Positions 1 through 8,472 of a stretch of 64,000 nucleotides of DNA are shown here, piece after piece; position 1 is the stretch's first letter, and every line of letters starts with the position of its first letter. The DNA is from Palleronia sediminis. Its GTDB lineage: Bacteria; Pseudomonadota; Alphaproteobacteria; Rhodobacterales; Rhodobacteraceae. Below the pieces are notes generated by a model. That model saw only the letters and a program-made list of their open reading frames with translations, did no database searches and was not told where the DNA came from. Made by a program: the position numbers and the translations under genes. The stretch is from positions 1-64,000 of the forward strand of contig NZ_SNAA01000018.1 of NCBI RefSeq assembly GCF_004358695.1. Direction: 5' to 3'.

Positions 1-54
1 GAAAGGGGAAAGCTTGGCCATCTGCTCGTCGCTCAGCCAGTAGAGGTCGTCCAT
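1..54 (-). mobile_element. IS5-family transposase, N-terminal 18 residues (cut by window edge)
   Basis: The ATG lies at 54-52 on the minus strand and the frame stays open to base 1, reading MDDLYWLSDEQMAKLSPF. This matches the start of IS5-family (IS427-group) DDE transposases common in Rhodobacterales. Only the N-terminus is visible, so intactness cannot be judged. The element's outer end appears to lie at about position 118, between this gene and the 3' end of parE. Confidence 0.8.
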
Positions 55-98
55 GTCACCGCTCCGTTTTTCGGGCCGTGAATCACGCCGAACAGCAA

Positions 99-118
99 CA
101 ATCAATGCATCCTGACCC
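99..118 (-). repeat. Probable terminal end (inverted repeat) of the IS5-family element
   Basis: Read on the minus strand this begins GGGTCAGGATGCATTGATTG, the type of end seen on IS5/IS427-group elements, and sits 45 bp upstream of the transposase ATG. The bases just outside (119-121, TAG) would fit the short TA-containing target duplication of this group, but the other end is outside the window. The exact boundary is inferred. Confidence 0.55.
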
Positions 119-158
119 TAGTATCCAGCCGTTTCTCTTCATTGATCCCTCTCCTCTC

Positions 159-2108
159 TCAAACATCCAGCTCCTCCACGAACTTCGCGTTCTGCGAGAT
201 GTACTCGAAGCGCAGTTCCGGTTTCTTGCCCATCAGGCGTTCGACCAGGTCTCCGGTCTCGTTCGGCATGTCGTCCTCGATCCTGACGCGGATCAGCTTG
301 CGGGTCTCGGGGTTCATGGTCGTGTCCTTGAGGTCCTTGGCGTCCATCTCGCCCAGGCCCTTGAAGCGGCTGACGTCGATCTTTCCCTTTCCGCCCAGCC
401 CCTTGGCCAGCAGCCGGTCCTTTTCGGCCTCGTCGAGGCAATAGGCGCGGCGCGCGCCCTGGGTCAGTCGGAACAGCGGCGGGCAGGCGAGGTAGAGGTG
501 CCCGTGGTCGATCAGCGGGCGCATCTGCGCGTAGAAGAACGTCATCAGCAGCGACGCGATATGCGCGCCGTCCACGTCGGCGTCGGTCATGATGATGATC
601 TTTTCATAGCGCAGATCGTCGATGTTGAACTTCGTGCCCATACCGGTGCCGAGCGCCTGGCAGAGATCCCCGATCTCCTGGTTGGAGCCGAGCTTGGCGC
701 TGGCCGCGCCCAGCACGTTCAGGATCTTGCCCCTGAGCGGCAGCAGCGCCTGTGTCTTGCGCTCGCGCGCCATCTTGGCCGAACCGCCGGCGCTGTCGCC
801 CTCGACGATGAAAAGCTCGGTGCCCTCGCGGCTCGAGTTCGAGCAATCGGTGAGCTTGCCGGGCAGGCGCAGCTTTTTCGTGGCCGATTTGCGGGCGGTC
901 TCTTTCTCTTGCCGGCGGCGCAGGCGTTCCTCGGCGCGCAGCACGAGGAAATCGAGGATCGCCCCGGCCGATTTCGTGTCGGCGGCGAGCCAGTTGTCGA
1001 AATGGTCGCGCACGGCGGTCTCGACCAGCCGCGCGGCGGCGTTGGTGGCCAGCCGGTCCTTGGTCTGGCCGACGAATTCCGGCTCGGAGATGAAGCACGA
1101 CACCAGCGCGCAACCGCCCGCGGTCAGATCCTCGCGGGTGATGTTGGCGGCCTTTTTCAGCCCGGAGCGTTCGCCATGCGCGCGCACCCCCTTGAGGATC
1201 GCGGCCCAGAACCCGGCCTCGTGCGTGCCGCCCTCGGGCGTGGGCACGGTGTTGCAATAGGACTGGATGAAACCGTCGCGCGAGGGCGTCCAGTTGATCG
1301 CCCATTCGACCTTGCCGGGCGCATCGCGGAACGCGACGGTGCCGGCAAAGGGCTGGTCGGCATAGGTCGCGGCCCCGCCCAGCGTCTCGGCGAGATAGTC
1401 GGACAGCCCGCCGGGAAAGTGGAACACCGCCTCGAGCGGGGTCTCGCCATCGTCGATGGCAGATTTCCAGCGGATCTCGACCCCCGAGAAAAGGTAGGCC
1501 TTGGAGCGCACCATCTTGAGCAGGCGTCCGGGCTTGAGCGCGAGCTTGCCGAAGATCTCGGGGTCGGGGTGAAAAGTGACGGAGGTGCCCTTGCGGTTGG
1601 GCGCGGCGCCGGCGGGGGCCACGGGGCCCGTGGGCTTGCCGCGGCTGAACTCCTGCGCGACGAGCTGGCGGTCGCGCGCGACCTCGACACGGACGTGATC
1701 GGACAGCGCGTTGACCACCGAGATGCCGACCCCGTGCAGCCCGCCGCTGGTCTGGTAGGCCTTGCCCGAGAACTTGCCGCCCGCGTGCAGCGTGCACAGG
1801 ATGACCTCGAGCGCGGATTTGCCGGGGAACTTGGGGTGCGGATCGGTGGGGATGCCGCGCCCGTTGTCGCGCACCGTGCAGGCGCCGTCGGCGTGCAGCT
1901 CGACCTCGATGCGGTTGGCATGGCCGGCCACCGCCTCGTCCATGGAGTTGTCGAGCACCTCTGCCACGAGGTGGTGCAACGCGCGTTCGTCGGTGCCGCC
2001 GATATACATGCCGGGGCGCTTGCGGACCGGCTCGAGCCCCTCGAGCACCTCGATCGAGGAGGCGTCGTAGGCTTCGGGCTCTTGTCCCGAGAGAAGATCG
2101 GAGGACAT
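159..2108 (-). CDS. parE: DNA topoisomerase IV subunit B
   Basis: ATPase subunit of topoisomerase IV, which with ParC decatenates daughter chromosomes. The 649-residue frame has the GHKL ATPase domain (KRPGMYIGG near residue 30, EVLDNSMDEA, and the ATP-lid motif GGLHGVGISVVNALS). It is followed by the transducer domain and a Toprim region (FIVEGDSAGGSA and DADVDGAHI), ending with the C-terminal SRFKGLGEM motif. The length fits ParE and is shorter than typical GyrB. I chose the ATG at 2108 because the family-like N-terminus starts there; an in-frame upstream extension looks non-coding. parC is not in the window. An IS element sits about 40 bp downstream of its stop. Confidence 0.95.
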   Translation of the reverse strand: MSSDLLSGQEPEAYDASSIEVLEGLEPVRKRPGMYIGGTDERALHHLVAEVLDNSMDEAVAGHANRIEVELHADGACTVRDNGRGIPTDPHPKFPGKSALEVILCTLHAGGKFSGKAYQTSGGLHGVGISVVNALSDHVRVEVARDRQLVAQEFSRGKPTGPVAPAGAAPNRKGTSVTFHPDPEIFGKLALKPGRLLKMVRSKAYLFSGVEIRWKSAIDDGETPLEAVFHFPGGLSDYLAETLGGAATYADQPFAGTVAFRDAPGKVEWAINWTPSRDGFIQSYCNTVPTPEGGTHEAGFWAAILKGVRAHGERSGLKKAANITREDLTAGGCALVSCFISEPEFVGQTKDRLATNAAARLVETAVRDHFDNWLAADTKSAGAILDFLVLRAEERLRRRQEKETARKSATKKLRLPGKLTDCSNSSREGTELFIVEGDSAGGSAKMARERKTQALLPLRGKILNVLGAASAKLGSNQEIGDLCQALGTGMGTKFNIDDLRYEKIIIMTDADVDGAHIASLLMTFFYAQMRPLIDHGHLYLACPPLFRLTQGARRAYCLDEAEKDRLLAKGLGGKGKIDVSRFKGLGEMDAKDLKDTTMNPETRKLIRVRIEDDMPNETGDLVERLMGKKPELRFEYISQNAKFVEELDV

Positions 2109-2155
2109 CGGTGCTGCTCGCCGTTTTTGGGGTTTCACCCAATGTCGCAGGAACG

Positions 2156-2416
2156 ATGGAGCGCGGCAAGCGCCCGCCCGCCCGGACGATGCCGCCCGAG
2201 CGGCGCAAAACCGCCCTGATCGCATGGCAGGCCGGGGCCATGACGCAGATACTCGATCCTCCGCGCCGCCGGCGCATGATGGTGCGGCGCCGCGTGCCTG
2301 AGACGGCGCCCGCGCCTGCCCCCGCGGACGATCCGCCGCTCGCGCCGCGGCTGAGCGTGGCGGCCGCGCGTGCCTTCATGGCGCGGGACGGCGCGGGCGA
2401 GGGGGCGGGAGGCTAG
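2156..2416 (+). CDS. Small basic hypothetical protein (doubtful)
   Basis: An 86-codon frame with ATG at 2156 and AGGA just upstream. It fills the gap between the divergent parE start and the converging Nudix gene. The product is rich in Arg and Pro (PPRRRRMMVRRR near the middle, then an Ala-Pro stretch) and shows no known domain. Its stop overlaps the stop of the Nudix gene on the other strand. It may be real because the gap would otherwise be about 300 bp of empty sequence, but high GC alone can give such frames. Confidence 0.35.
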   Translation: MERGKRPPARTMPPERRKTALIAWQAGAMTQILDPPRRRRMMVRRRVPETAPAPAPADDPPLAPRLSVAAARAFMARDGAGEGAGG

Positions 2417-2838
2417 CCCCGTTCGGCGGCGAGATAGGCGGCGAGGTCGGTCTGGAACATCGGGACGGCATCCTCGCGGCACAGGAACTCGGCGATGGGC
2501 ATGAGCCGCGCCTCCTGGCCCTCGTCGCCCAGCCGCAGCGCATCAGTGCCGAGCCCCGGCCACAGCGCGACCAGGAACACCGTCTCGCCGCCCGGCCGGG
2601 GGCGGCGGCGTTCCCACACGATGGCGGCGCGCGGCACGATCAGCCCGACCTCTTCGCGGGTTTCGCGCAGGGCGCAGTCGCGGGGCGTCTCGCCCCCCTC
2701 GCGCCCGCCGCCGGGCAGATCCCAGAACCCCGGCCACGGGATCGCCGGGTCGGCATCGCGCAGCAGCGTCACGACCGCGCCCCCCGACAGGATCGCGAGC
2801 TTCGCGCCCCCGAACGGCGCCACCGTTCGGCCTGTCAC
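2413..2838 (-). CDS. Nudix hydrolase
   Basis: A 141-residue protein with a complete Nudix box: a GG-R/E start, then RETREEVGL, supplying the Glu cluster that binds Mg2+. Family members hydrolyse nucleoside diphosphates linked to another moiety; the substrate cannot be told from sequence. The N-terminal strand VTLLRDADPAIPWPGFWDLPGG is typical of MutT/NTP-pyrophosphatase-type members. It is divergent from dinB with only 29 bp between the start codons, so a role in sanitising the nucleotide pool is possible but inferred. Confidence 0.85.
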   Translation of the reverse strand: MTGRTVAPFGGAKLAILSGGAVVTLLRDADPAIPWPGFWDLPGGGREGGETPRDCALRETREEVGLIVPRAAIVWERRRPRPGGETVFLVALWPGLGTDALRLGDEGQEARLMPIAEFLCREDAVPMFQTDLAAYLAAERG

Positions 2839-2867
2839 TGCGCGCCGTCGCCCATTACATATCCCCC

Positions 2868-4121
2868 ATGCCCGCGCTTTGCCTCGATTGCTGCACGCCC
2901 TTCGATTCCGGTCCCCGCTGCCCGCGGTGCCGCAGCCCGCGGCTGTGCGCCCATCCCGAGCTGTTCGACCTGTCCATCGCCCATATGGATTGCGACGCCT
3001 TCTATGCCAGCGTCGAGAAACGCGACGCGCCCGAATTGCGCGACAAGCCGGTGATCGTGGGCGGCGGGCGGCGCGGCGTGGTGACGACGGCCTGCTATAT
3101 CGCCCGCATCAAGGGCGTGCGGTCGGCCATGCCGATGTTCCAGGCGCTGAAGCTCTGCCCCGAGGCGGTGATCGTGAAGCCCCGGTTCGAGGTCTATGCC
3201 GAGGTGTCGCGCGCCATCCGCGCGATGATGGACGAACTGACCCCGGTGGTCGAGCCGCTGTCGCTGGACGAGGCCTTCATGGATCTCACGGGCACCGCGC
3301 GGCTGCACGGGGCGCCCCCGGCGGTGATGCTGGCGTGGCTGGTGAAACGGATGCGCGACGAGATCGGCATTACCGGCTCGATCGGGCTCAGCCACAACAA
3401 GTTCCTCGCCAAGATCGCATCGGACCAGGACAAGCCCCGCGGCTTTACCGCCATCGGTGCGGCCGAGACAATGGAGTTCCTGCGCGACCGCCCCGTGTCG
3501 CTGATCTGGGGCGTGGGGCAGGTCACGCGCGAATCGCTGGGCCGCGCTGGCATCCGCAGCTTTGCCGACCTGCGCCGCTGGGACCGGCGCGACCTTTCGG
3601 CCCGTTTCGGCGGCATGGGCGAGCGGCTGTGGCACCTCGCGCGGGGCGAGGATGCGCGCCGCGTCTCGGCCCATGCGCCGGTCAAGGGGATCTCGAACGA
3701 GACGACCTTTGCCGAGGATATTTCGGACCCCGAACTGCTCGACGGGCATCTGTGGCGCATGGCCGAAAAGGTCGCCGACCGCGCCAAGGCCAAGGGGGTC
3801 GCGGGGCGGGTGGTGACGCTCAAGCTCAAGCGCGCCGACCATTCGCTGGTGACGCGCCGGGCGACGCAGCGCGGCCCGGTGCAGATGGCCGATCCGCTCT
3901 ATCGCGCGGCGCGCGCCCTGTGGGAACCGGTGCTGCGCGAGGCCCCGTTCCGCCTGCTGGGGGTGGGGCTGTCGGACCTGTGCGACGGCGCGCAGGCCGA
4001 AGATGCGGGCGATCTGCTCGACCCGCAGGCGCGCGCCCGCGCCGGGGCCGAACGCGCGGCCGACGCGATCCGCGCGCGGTTCGGGCATGGCGCGATCCTC
4101 AAGGGTCGAGCCCTGCGCTAG
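2868..4121 (+). CDS. dinB: DNA polymerase IV with N-terminal zinc ribbon
   Basis: Y-family translesion polymerase of 417 residues. The catalytic carboxylates are visible: D41 in MDCDAFYASVE, and D134/E135 in LSLDEAF. The little-finger domain occupies the C-terminal half. Unlike E. coli DinB, about 35 extra residues precede the palm, with Cys pairs C5/C8 and C18/C21 that look like a zinc ribbon. This extension appears to be a clade feature rather than a misplaced start, because the frame opens with its only nearby ATG and both Cys pairs are intact. It is divergent from the Nudix gene. No convincing LexA site was found upstream. Confidence 0.92.
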   Translation: MPALCLDCCTPFDSGPRCPRCRSPRLCAHPELFDLSIAHMDCDAFYASVEKRDAPELRDKPVIVGGGRRGVVTTACYIARIKGVRSAMPMFQALKLCPEAVIVKPRFEVYAEVSRAIRAMMDELTPVVEPLSLDEAFMDLTGTARLHGAPPAVMLAWLVKRMRDEIGITGSIGLSHNKFLAKIASDQDKPRGFTAIGAAETMEFLRDRPVSLIWGVGQVTRESLGRAGIRSFADLRRWDRRDLSARFGGMGERLWHLARGEDARRVSAHAPVKGISNETTFAEDISDPELLDGHLWRMAEKVADRAKAKGVAGRVVTLKLKRADHSLVTRRATQRGPVQMADPLYRAARALWEPVLREAPFRLLGVGLSDLCDGAQAEDAGDLLDPQARARAGAERAADAIRARFGHGAILKGRALR

Positions 4122-4359
4122 GGGCTGTGGCGCGTCGGTCACAAACTCGTGAAGGATGCGACGGGATTCGTGCGCGGTGGGACGAAGTGGGGTAAACGGC
4201 GGGTGAACATTTTGCCTTGGATCCCGCGCAGTTTCCCGTTCCGGTCCCGCGAGCGTCAAGATTTTGGCCATAACTGCCGTGTAGACCTGAGCCGACCCGA
4301 TTTCATCGCCGTCCCGCGACGGCACCCCGCCGACCGCTTACGCCATCTGAGAGCTTGCC

Positions 4360-5889
4360 ATGACCCTGACCTATGACCTGTCCCGCGACAGCATCCTCGA
4401 GCGTCTGTCGACGCTGATCGACGAGGGCCGCCTGGCCCCGCAGGTCGAGCCGCTGGACATGGGCGGCGCGATGCCCGCCAGCCTGATCGGCGGCGGGCTC
4501 TCGGATGCCTCGATCGAGCTTGTGCCCGCGGGCGACGACCGCGGCGAGGTCGCCGGCACGACGACCAGTTTCGGCCCGCGCGGGCGCGACATCAAGAAGA
4601 TGGCGCATTACCTGACCGACGGCTACTGGGAGGATAATTACGAGACCCCCCATTCCTTCGACACCGGGCCGAGCGGCAAGATCACCGTCAACATCAAGGG
4701 CCTGACCGGCGCCGGGAAAAAGCTGGCGAAAGCCGCTTTCGAGGCGTGGGAAATGGTTGCCGACATCGACTTCAAGATCAAGGGCGGCAAGGCCGACATC
4801 AAGTTCGACGACAACAAGTCCGGCGCCTTCGCGACCTCGTCCTACGATTCCGACGGCGACACGATCCGCGCCAATGTGAACGTGTCCAAGCAATGGCTCA
4901 AGGATTACGGCACGGGCTTCGCCGACTACAACTTCTCGACCTATATCCACGAGATCGGCCATGCGCTGGGCCTTGGCCATCAGGGCAACTACAACGGCAG
5001 CGCCTCGGGCGCGGACCGCGAGTTCAAGTATGACAGCCTGCAACTGTCGATCATGTCCTATTACTACCCGTCCGAGAACCCGAACGTGAAAGGGTCCGAT
5101 TTCGACCCCGTCACCGCGCAGATGGTCGATATCAAGGCGATCCAGTCGCTCTACGGCAAAAGCGACTATACCGCCGGCAAGACCGTGTGGGGCGCCAAGG
5201 GCAACCTGAACAACTACCTCGAAAAGTATTTCAAGCAGGTGATGAAGGGTAAGGCCGACATGGAGGGCTTTACCGTCTACGACCGCGGCGGGCGCGATAC
5301 GCTCGACCTGCGGTTCACCGACAAGGACGGCAAGATCAACCTCAAGGGCGGCAAGTTCTCGGATGTCGGCGGCGGCGACAACAACCTCGCCATCGCGCGC
5401 GGCACCAAGATCGAAAAGCTCAAGACCGGCGCGGGCAACGACAAGGTCATCGCCAACGCGGCCGACAACGTGATCGCCACCGGCAAGGGCGACGACGTGA
5501 TCCGCGGCGCGGGTGACGGCGACGTGATCAAGGGCGGCCGCGGCGACGACCGCATCTTTGGCCGCGACGGCGATGCCGAACTGCGCGGCGGACAGGGCGA
5601 CGACAAGATCGTCGCGGGCGAGGGCAACACCGTCTTCGGTGGCGGCGGGGCCGATGCCTTTGTCTTCCGCGGCAATGACGGCCGGATCGAGGATTTCCGC
5701 GCGGGGCAGGGCGACATGCTCTATCTCGACGCCGAACTGGCCGACGGGCTGAGCACCCGCGCCGTGCTCGACCGCTTTGCCGAACTGCGCAACGGCAATA
5801 CCGTGCTGGATTTCGGCGACGGGCAGAAGATCGTGCTCGAGGGCGTCAGCGATGCCGACGCGCTTCTGGGGCATCTCGACTTCGTCTGA
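4360..5889 (+). CDS. Serralysin-like M10 metalloprotease with RTX repeats
   Basis: A 509-residue zinc protease. The metzincin motif HEIGHALGLGH begins at H197 (zinc ligands H197, H201 and H207), and the Met-turn SIMSYY follows at about residue 230. From about residue 356 there are GGxGxDxxx calcium-binding nonapeptides, then an uncleaved C-terminal region ending HLDFV, as in proteins secreted by type I systems. No Sec signal is present, which fits type I export. No type I exporter genes are in the window. The 238 bp upstream (4122-4359) contain no other gene. A hairpin follows the stop. Confidence 0.88.
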   Translation: MTLTYDLSRDSILERLSTLIDEGRLAPQVEPLDMGGAMPASLIGGGLSDASIELVPAGDDRGEVAGTTTSFGPRGRDIKKMAHYLTDGYWEDNYETPHSFDTGPSGKITVNIKGLTGAGKKLAKAAFEAWEMVADIDFKIKGGKADIKFDDNKSGAFATSSYDSDGDTIRANVNVSKQWLKDYGTGFADYNFSTYIHEIGHALGLGHQGNYNGSASGADREFKYDSLQLSIMSYYYPSENPNVKGSDFDPVTAQMVDIKAIQSLYGKSDYTAGKTVWGAKGNLNNYLEKYFKQVMKGKADMEGFTVYDRGGRDTLDLRFTDKDGKINLKGGKFSDVGGGDNNLAIARGTKIEKLKTGAGNDKVIANAADNVIATGKGDDVIRGAGDGDVIKGGRGDDRIFGRDGDAELRGGQGDDKIVAGEGNTVFGGGGADAFVFRGNDGRIEDFRAGQGDMLYLDAELADGLSTRAVLDRFAELRNGNTVLDFGDGQKIVLEGVSDADALLGHLDFV

Positions 5890-5913
5890 GGCCGGGCGAC
5901 CCGATCGACCGCA

Positions 5914-5944
5914 CGGCTCGCGCCACCCAAGGCGCGGGCCGTTT
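5914..5944 (+). terminator. Rho-independent terminator after the metalloprotease
   Basis: CGGCTCGCGCC pairs with GGCGCGGGCCG around an ACCCAA loop and is followed by TTT. It lies 24 bp after the protease stop and before ugd. Confidence 0.6.
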
Positions 5945-6079
5945 GCCGCCGCCACGGTCGGGCCGGCATGGCATCGCCGCCTCAGCGGCCCGGATCGGGC
6001 CTTTCGCGCATCCCCGATTTGCAGTTGAACGGCACCGCGGGGCGATGTTGCCGCAGGCCAGGTTCAGAGGGGCAGGAAC

Positions 6080-7396
6080 ATGAAGATCGCGGTAATCGGC
6101 ACCGGCTATGTCGGGCTCGTCTCGGGGGTCTGTTTCTCGGATTTCGGGCATGACGTGATCTGCGTGGATCGCGACGAGGCCAAGATCGCGCGCCTCATGG
6201 CGGGCGAGGTGCCGATCTACGAGCCGGGGCTCGACGCGGTCATGGCGCGCAATGTCGAAGCCGGGCGCCTGACCTTTACCCGCGATCTCGCCGCGGCGCT
6301 GGACGGGGCGGGTGCGGTCTTTATTGCGGTGGGCACGCCCACGCGGCGCGGCGACGGCCATGCCGACCTGACCTACGTGATGGCCGCCGCCGAAGAGGTG
6401 GCGCGCGCCGCACGCGGTCCCATCGTGATCGTGACCAAATCCACCGTGCCGGTCGGCACCAACCGCAAGGTCAAGGCCGCGGTCGCCACGGCCAACCCCG
6501 ATCTCGATTTCGACGTCGCCTCGAACCCGGAATTCCTGCGCGAGGGGGCGGCGATCGACGATTTCATGCGGCCCGACCGCGTGGTCGTGGGCGTCGAATC
6601 CGAACGCGCCGCCGCGGTGATGTCGGAAATCTACCGCCCGCTCTACCTGCGCGAATTCCCGATCCTCGTCACCGATCTGGAATCGGCCGAGATGATCAAA
6701 TACGCGGCCAATGCCTTTCTCGCGACCAAGATCACCTTCATCAACGAGATTGCGGCCCTGTGCGAACGGGTCGGCGCCGATATCAAGCAGGTGAGCCGCG
6801 GGATGGGGCTCGACGGGCGGATCGGCAACAAGTTCCTCCATGCGGGGCCGGGCTATGGCGGGTCGTGCTTTCCCAAGGATACCCGTGCCCTGGCGCGGAT
6901 CGGGCAGGAATGCGCGCAGCCCATGCGCATCACCGAGGCGGTGATCGAGGTCAACGAAGAGGTCAAGCGGCGCATGATCGACAAGCTGCGCGATCTTTGC
7001 GACGGCAGCTTCAACGGCAAGACCGTCGCCGTGCTGGGCGTGACCTTCAAGCCCAATACCGACGACATGCGCGAGGCGCCCGCCCTGACCATCGTGCCCG
7101 CGCTGGTGGGCGGCGGCGCGCAGGTGCGCGTGACCGATCCGCAGGGCCGCCGCGAGGGCGAGGCGCTGCTGCCCGGCGTGGCCTGGTGCGACGATGCCTA
7201 TAGCGCGGCGCAGGGGGCCGATCTGCTGGTGATCCTGACCGAGTGGAACGAGTTCCGCGCGCTCGACCTGCCGCGGATCGCCGCGGCGATGGCCACGCCC
7301 CGCATGGCCGACCTGCGCAACGTCTACACCGCCGAGGATGTCGAACGCGCGGGGTTCGACGCCTATAGCGGGGTCGGGCGCGGCACCGTGGTCTGA
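6080..7396 (+). CDS. ugd: UDP-glucose 6-dehydrogenase
   Basis: Oxidises UDP-glucose to UDP-glucuronate with two NAD+, supplying acidic sugar for surface polysaccharide. The 438 residues have the Rossmann start IAVIGTGYVGLVSG, the catalytic cysteine C263 in GYGGSCFPKDT, and the C-terminal UDP-binding domain with VTFKPNTDDMREAP. The ATG at 6080 follows GGGGCAGGAAC, a good ribosome site. It converges on the UDP-glucuronate epimerase gene with 9 bp between stops, so the two enzymes of one short pathway are encoded face to face. Confidence 0.95.
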   Translation: MKIAVIGTGYVGLVSGVCFSDFGHDVICVDRDEAKIARLMAGEVPIYEPGLDAVMARNVEAGRLTFTRDLAAALDGAGAVFIAVGTPTRRGDGHADLTYVMAAAEEVARAARGPIVIVTKSTVPVGTNRKVKAAVATANPDLDFDVASNPEFLREGAAIDDFMRPDRVVVGVESERAAAVMSEIYRPLYLREFPILVTDLESAEMIKYAANAFLATKITFINEIAALCERVGADIKQVSRGMGLDGRIGNKFLHAGPGYGGSCFPKDTRALARIGQECAQPMRITEAVIEVNEEVKRRMIDKLRDLCDGSFNGKTVAVLGVTFKPNTDDMREAPALTIVPALVGGGAQVRVTDPQGRREGEALLPGVAWCDDAYSAAQGADLLVILTEWNEFRALDLPRIAAAMATPRMADLRNVYTAEDVERAGFDAYSGVGRGTVV

Positions 7397-7405
7397 GCGC
7401 GGGTC

Positions 7406-8425
7406 TCAGACCCCGTAATAGTCGCGATACCAATCGACGAACCGGCCGACGCCATCGCGGAAATCGGTTCGCGGCCGGTAGCCGGTCAGCGCATGCAGCA
7501 GCCCCGCATCGGCCCATGTCGCCGGCACGTCGCCGGTCTGCATCTCCATCATGTTGCGATGGGCGCGGCGGCCGAGGCGCTCTTCGATGGCCTCGACGAA
7601 ATCGAGCAGCCGGACCTTGTCTGAATTGCCGATATTGACCACCCGCCAGGGCGCCGCGGGCGACAGGGTGTCGCCGGGATGCGCCGTGAGCCCGTCGCGT
7701 GCATCGACCTGCGGCGGAGGCGTGTCGATCAGCCCGGTGATGCCGCGCACGAGATCGTCGATATAGGTGAAATCGCGCCACATCTCGCCGTGGTTGTAAA
7801 TGTCGATGGGCGTGCCCTCGAGGATGCCCTTGACGAACTTGAACAGCGCCATGTCGGGCCGGCCCCAGGGGCCGTAGACGGTAAAGAACCGGAACATCGT
7901 GACAGGTATCCGGTGCAGATGCGCCCAGGCGTGGCCCATGGATTCGTTCGCCTTTTTCGTGGCGGCGTAGATGGTGAGCGGGTGATCGGCCTTGTGGGTC
8001 TCGGCATAGGGCATGTCGGTATTTGCGCCATAGACCGAGCTGGTCGAGGCCATCAGCAGGTGCGCGACCGCGTGGGCCTGCGCGGCCTCCATCACGTTGA
8101 AGGTGCCGGTGAGATTGGCGTCGATATAGGCGCGCGGGTTCTCGAGGCTGTAGCGCACGCCGGCCTGCGCCGCGAGATGCACGATCACGTCGGGCCGGGC
8201 CGCGTCGGCGCAGCGCGCCACGGCGTCGGCATCCTCGAGTCGCGCCTCGGTCGCGGTAAAGCCGGGGTTCTGCAACAGGATCTGGTGGCGGCGTCGTTTC
8301 AGCCGCACGTCGTAGTAATCCGTCATCCCGTCGAACCCGGCGACCTGCCAGCCCTCGGCCAGCAGCGCGCGGCTGAGGTGAAAGCCGATGAACCCGGCCG
8401 AGCCGGTGACGAGAGCGCGCCGCAT
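7406..8425 (-). CDS. NAD-dependent epimerase, probable UDP-glucuronate 4-epimerase
   Basis: Extended short-chain dehydrogenase of 339 residues. It has the NAD motif GSAGFIGFHL, the STSSVYGAN motif, the catalytic pair YAATKK, and RFFTVYGPWGRPDMA. These are characteristic of UDP-glucuronate 4-epimerases, which make UDP-galacturonate. The start at 8425 (MRRALVTGSAG) is preferred over an upstream ATG because it places the Rossmann glycine motif at the usual distance. The neighbouring ugd provides its substrate and the kps-type exporter lies upstream, so it very probably serves capsule or exopolysaccharide synthesis. Confidence 0.88.
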   Translation of the reverse strand: MRRALVTGSAGFIGFHLSRALLAEGWQVAGFDGMTDYYDVRLKRRRHQILLQNPGFTATEARLEDADAVARCADAARPDVIVHLAAQAGVRYSLENPRAYIDANLTGTFNVMEAAQAHAVAHLLMASTSSVYGANTDMPYAETHKADHPLTIYAATKKANESMGHAWAHLHRIPVTMFRFFTVYGPWGRPDMALFKFVKGILEGTPIDIYNHGEMWRDFTYIDDLVRGITGLIDTPPPQVDARDGLTAHPGDTLSPAAPWRVVNIGNSDKVRLLDFVEAIEERLGRRAHRNMMEMQTGDVPATWADAGLLHALTGYRPRTDFRDGVGRFVDWYRDYYGV

Positions 8426-8472
8426 GTGCCGGCCTCCGATAGCGGGAACGAACCGCGCGACCATAGCGGGGT

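Noticed and set aside
2820..2868. A possible LexA box ahead of dinB
   Set aside because: GTTC occurs only once at the right place and the direct-repeat spacing GTTC-N7-GTTC is not met.
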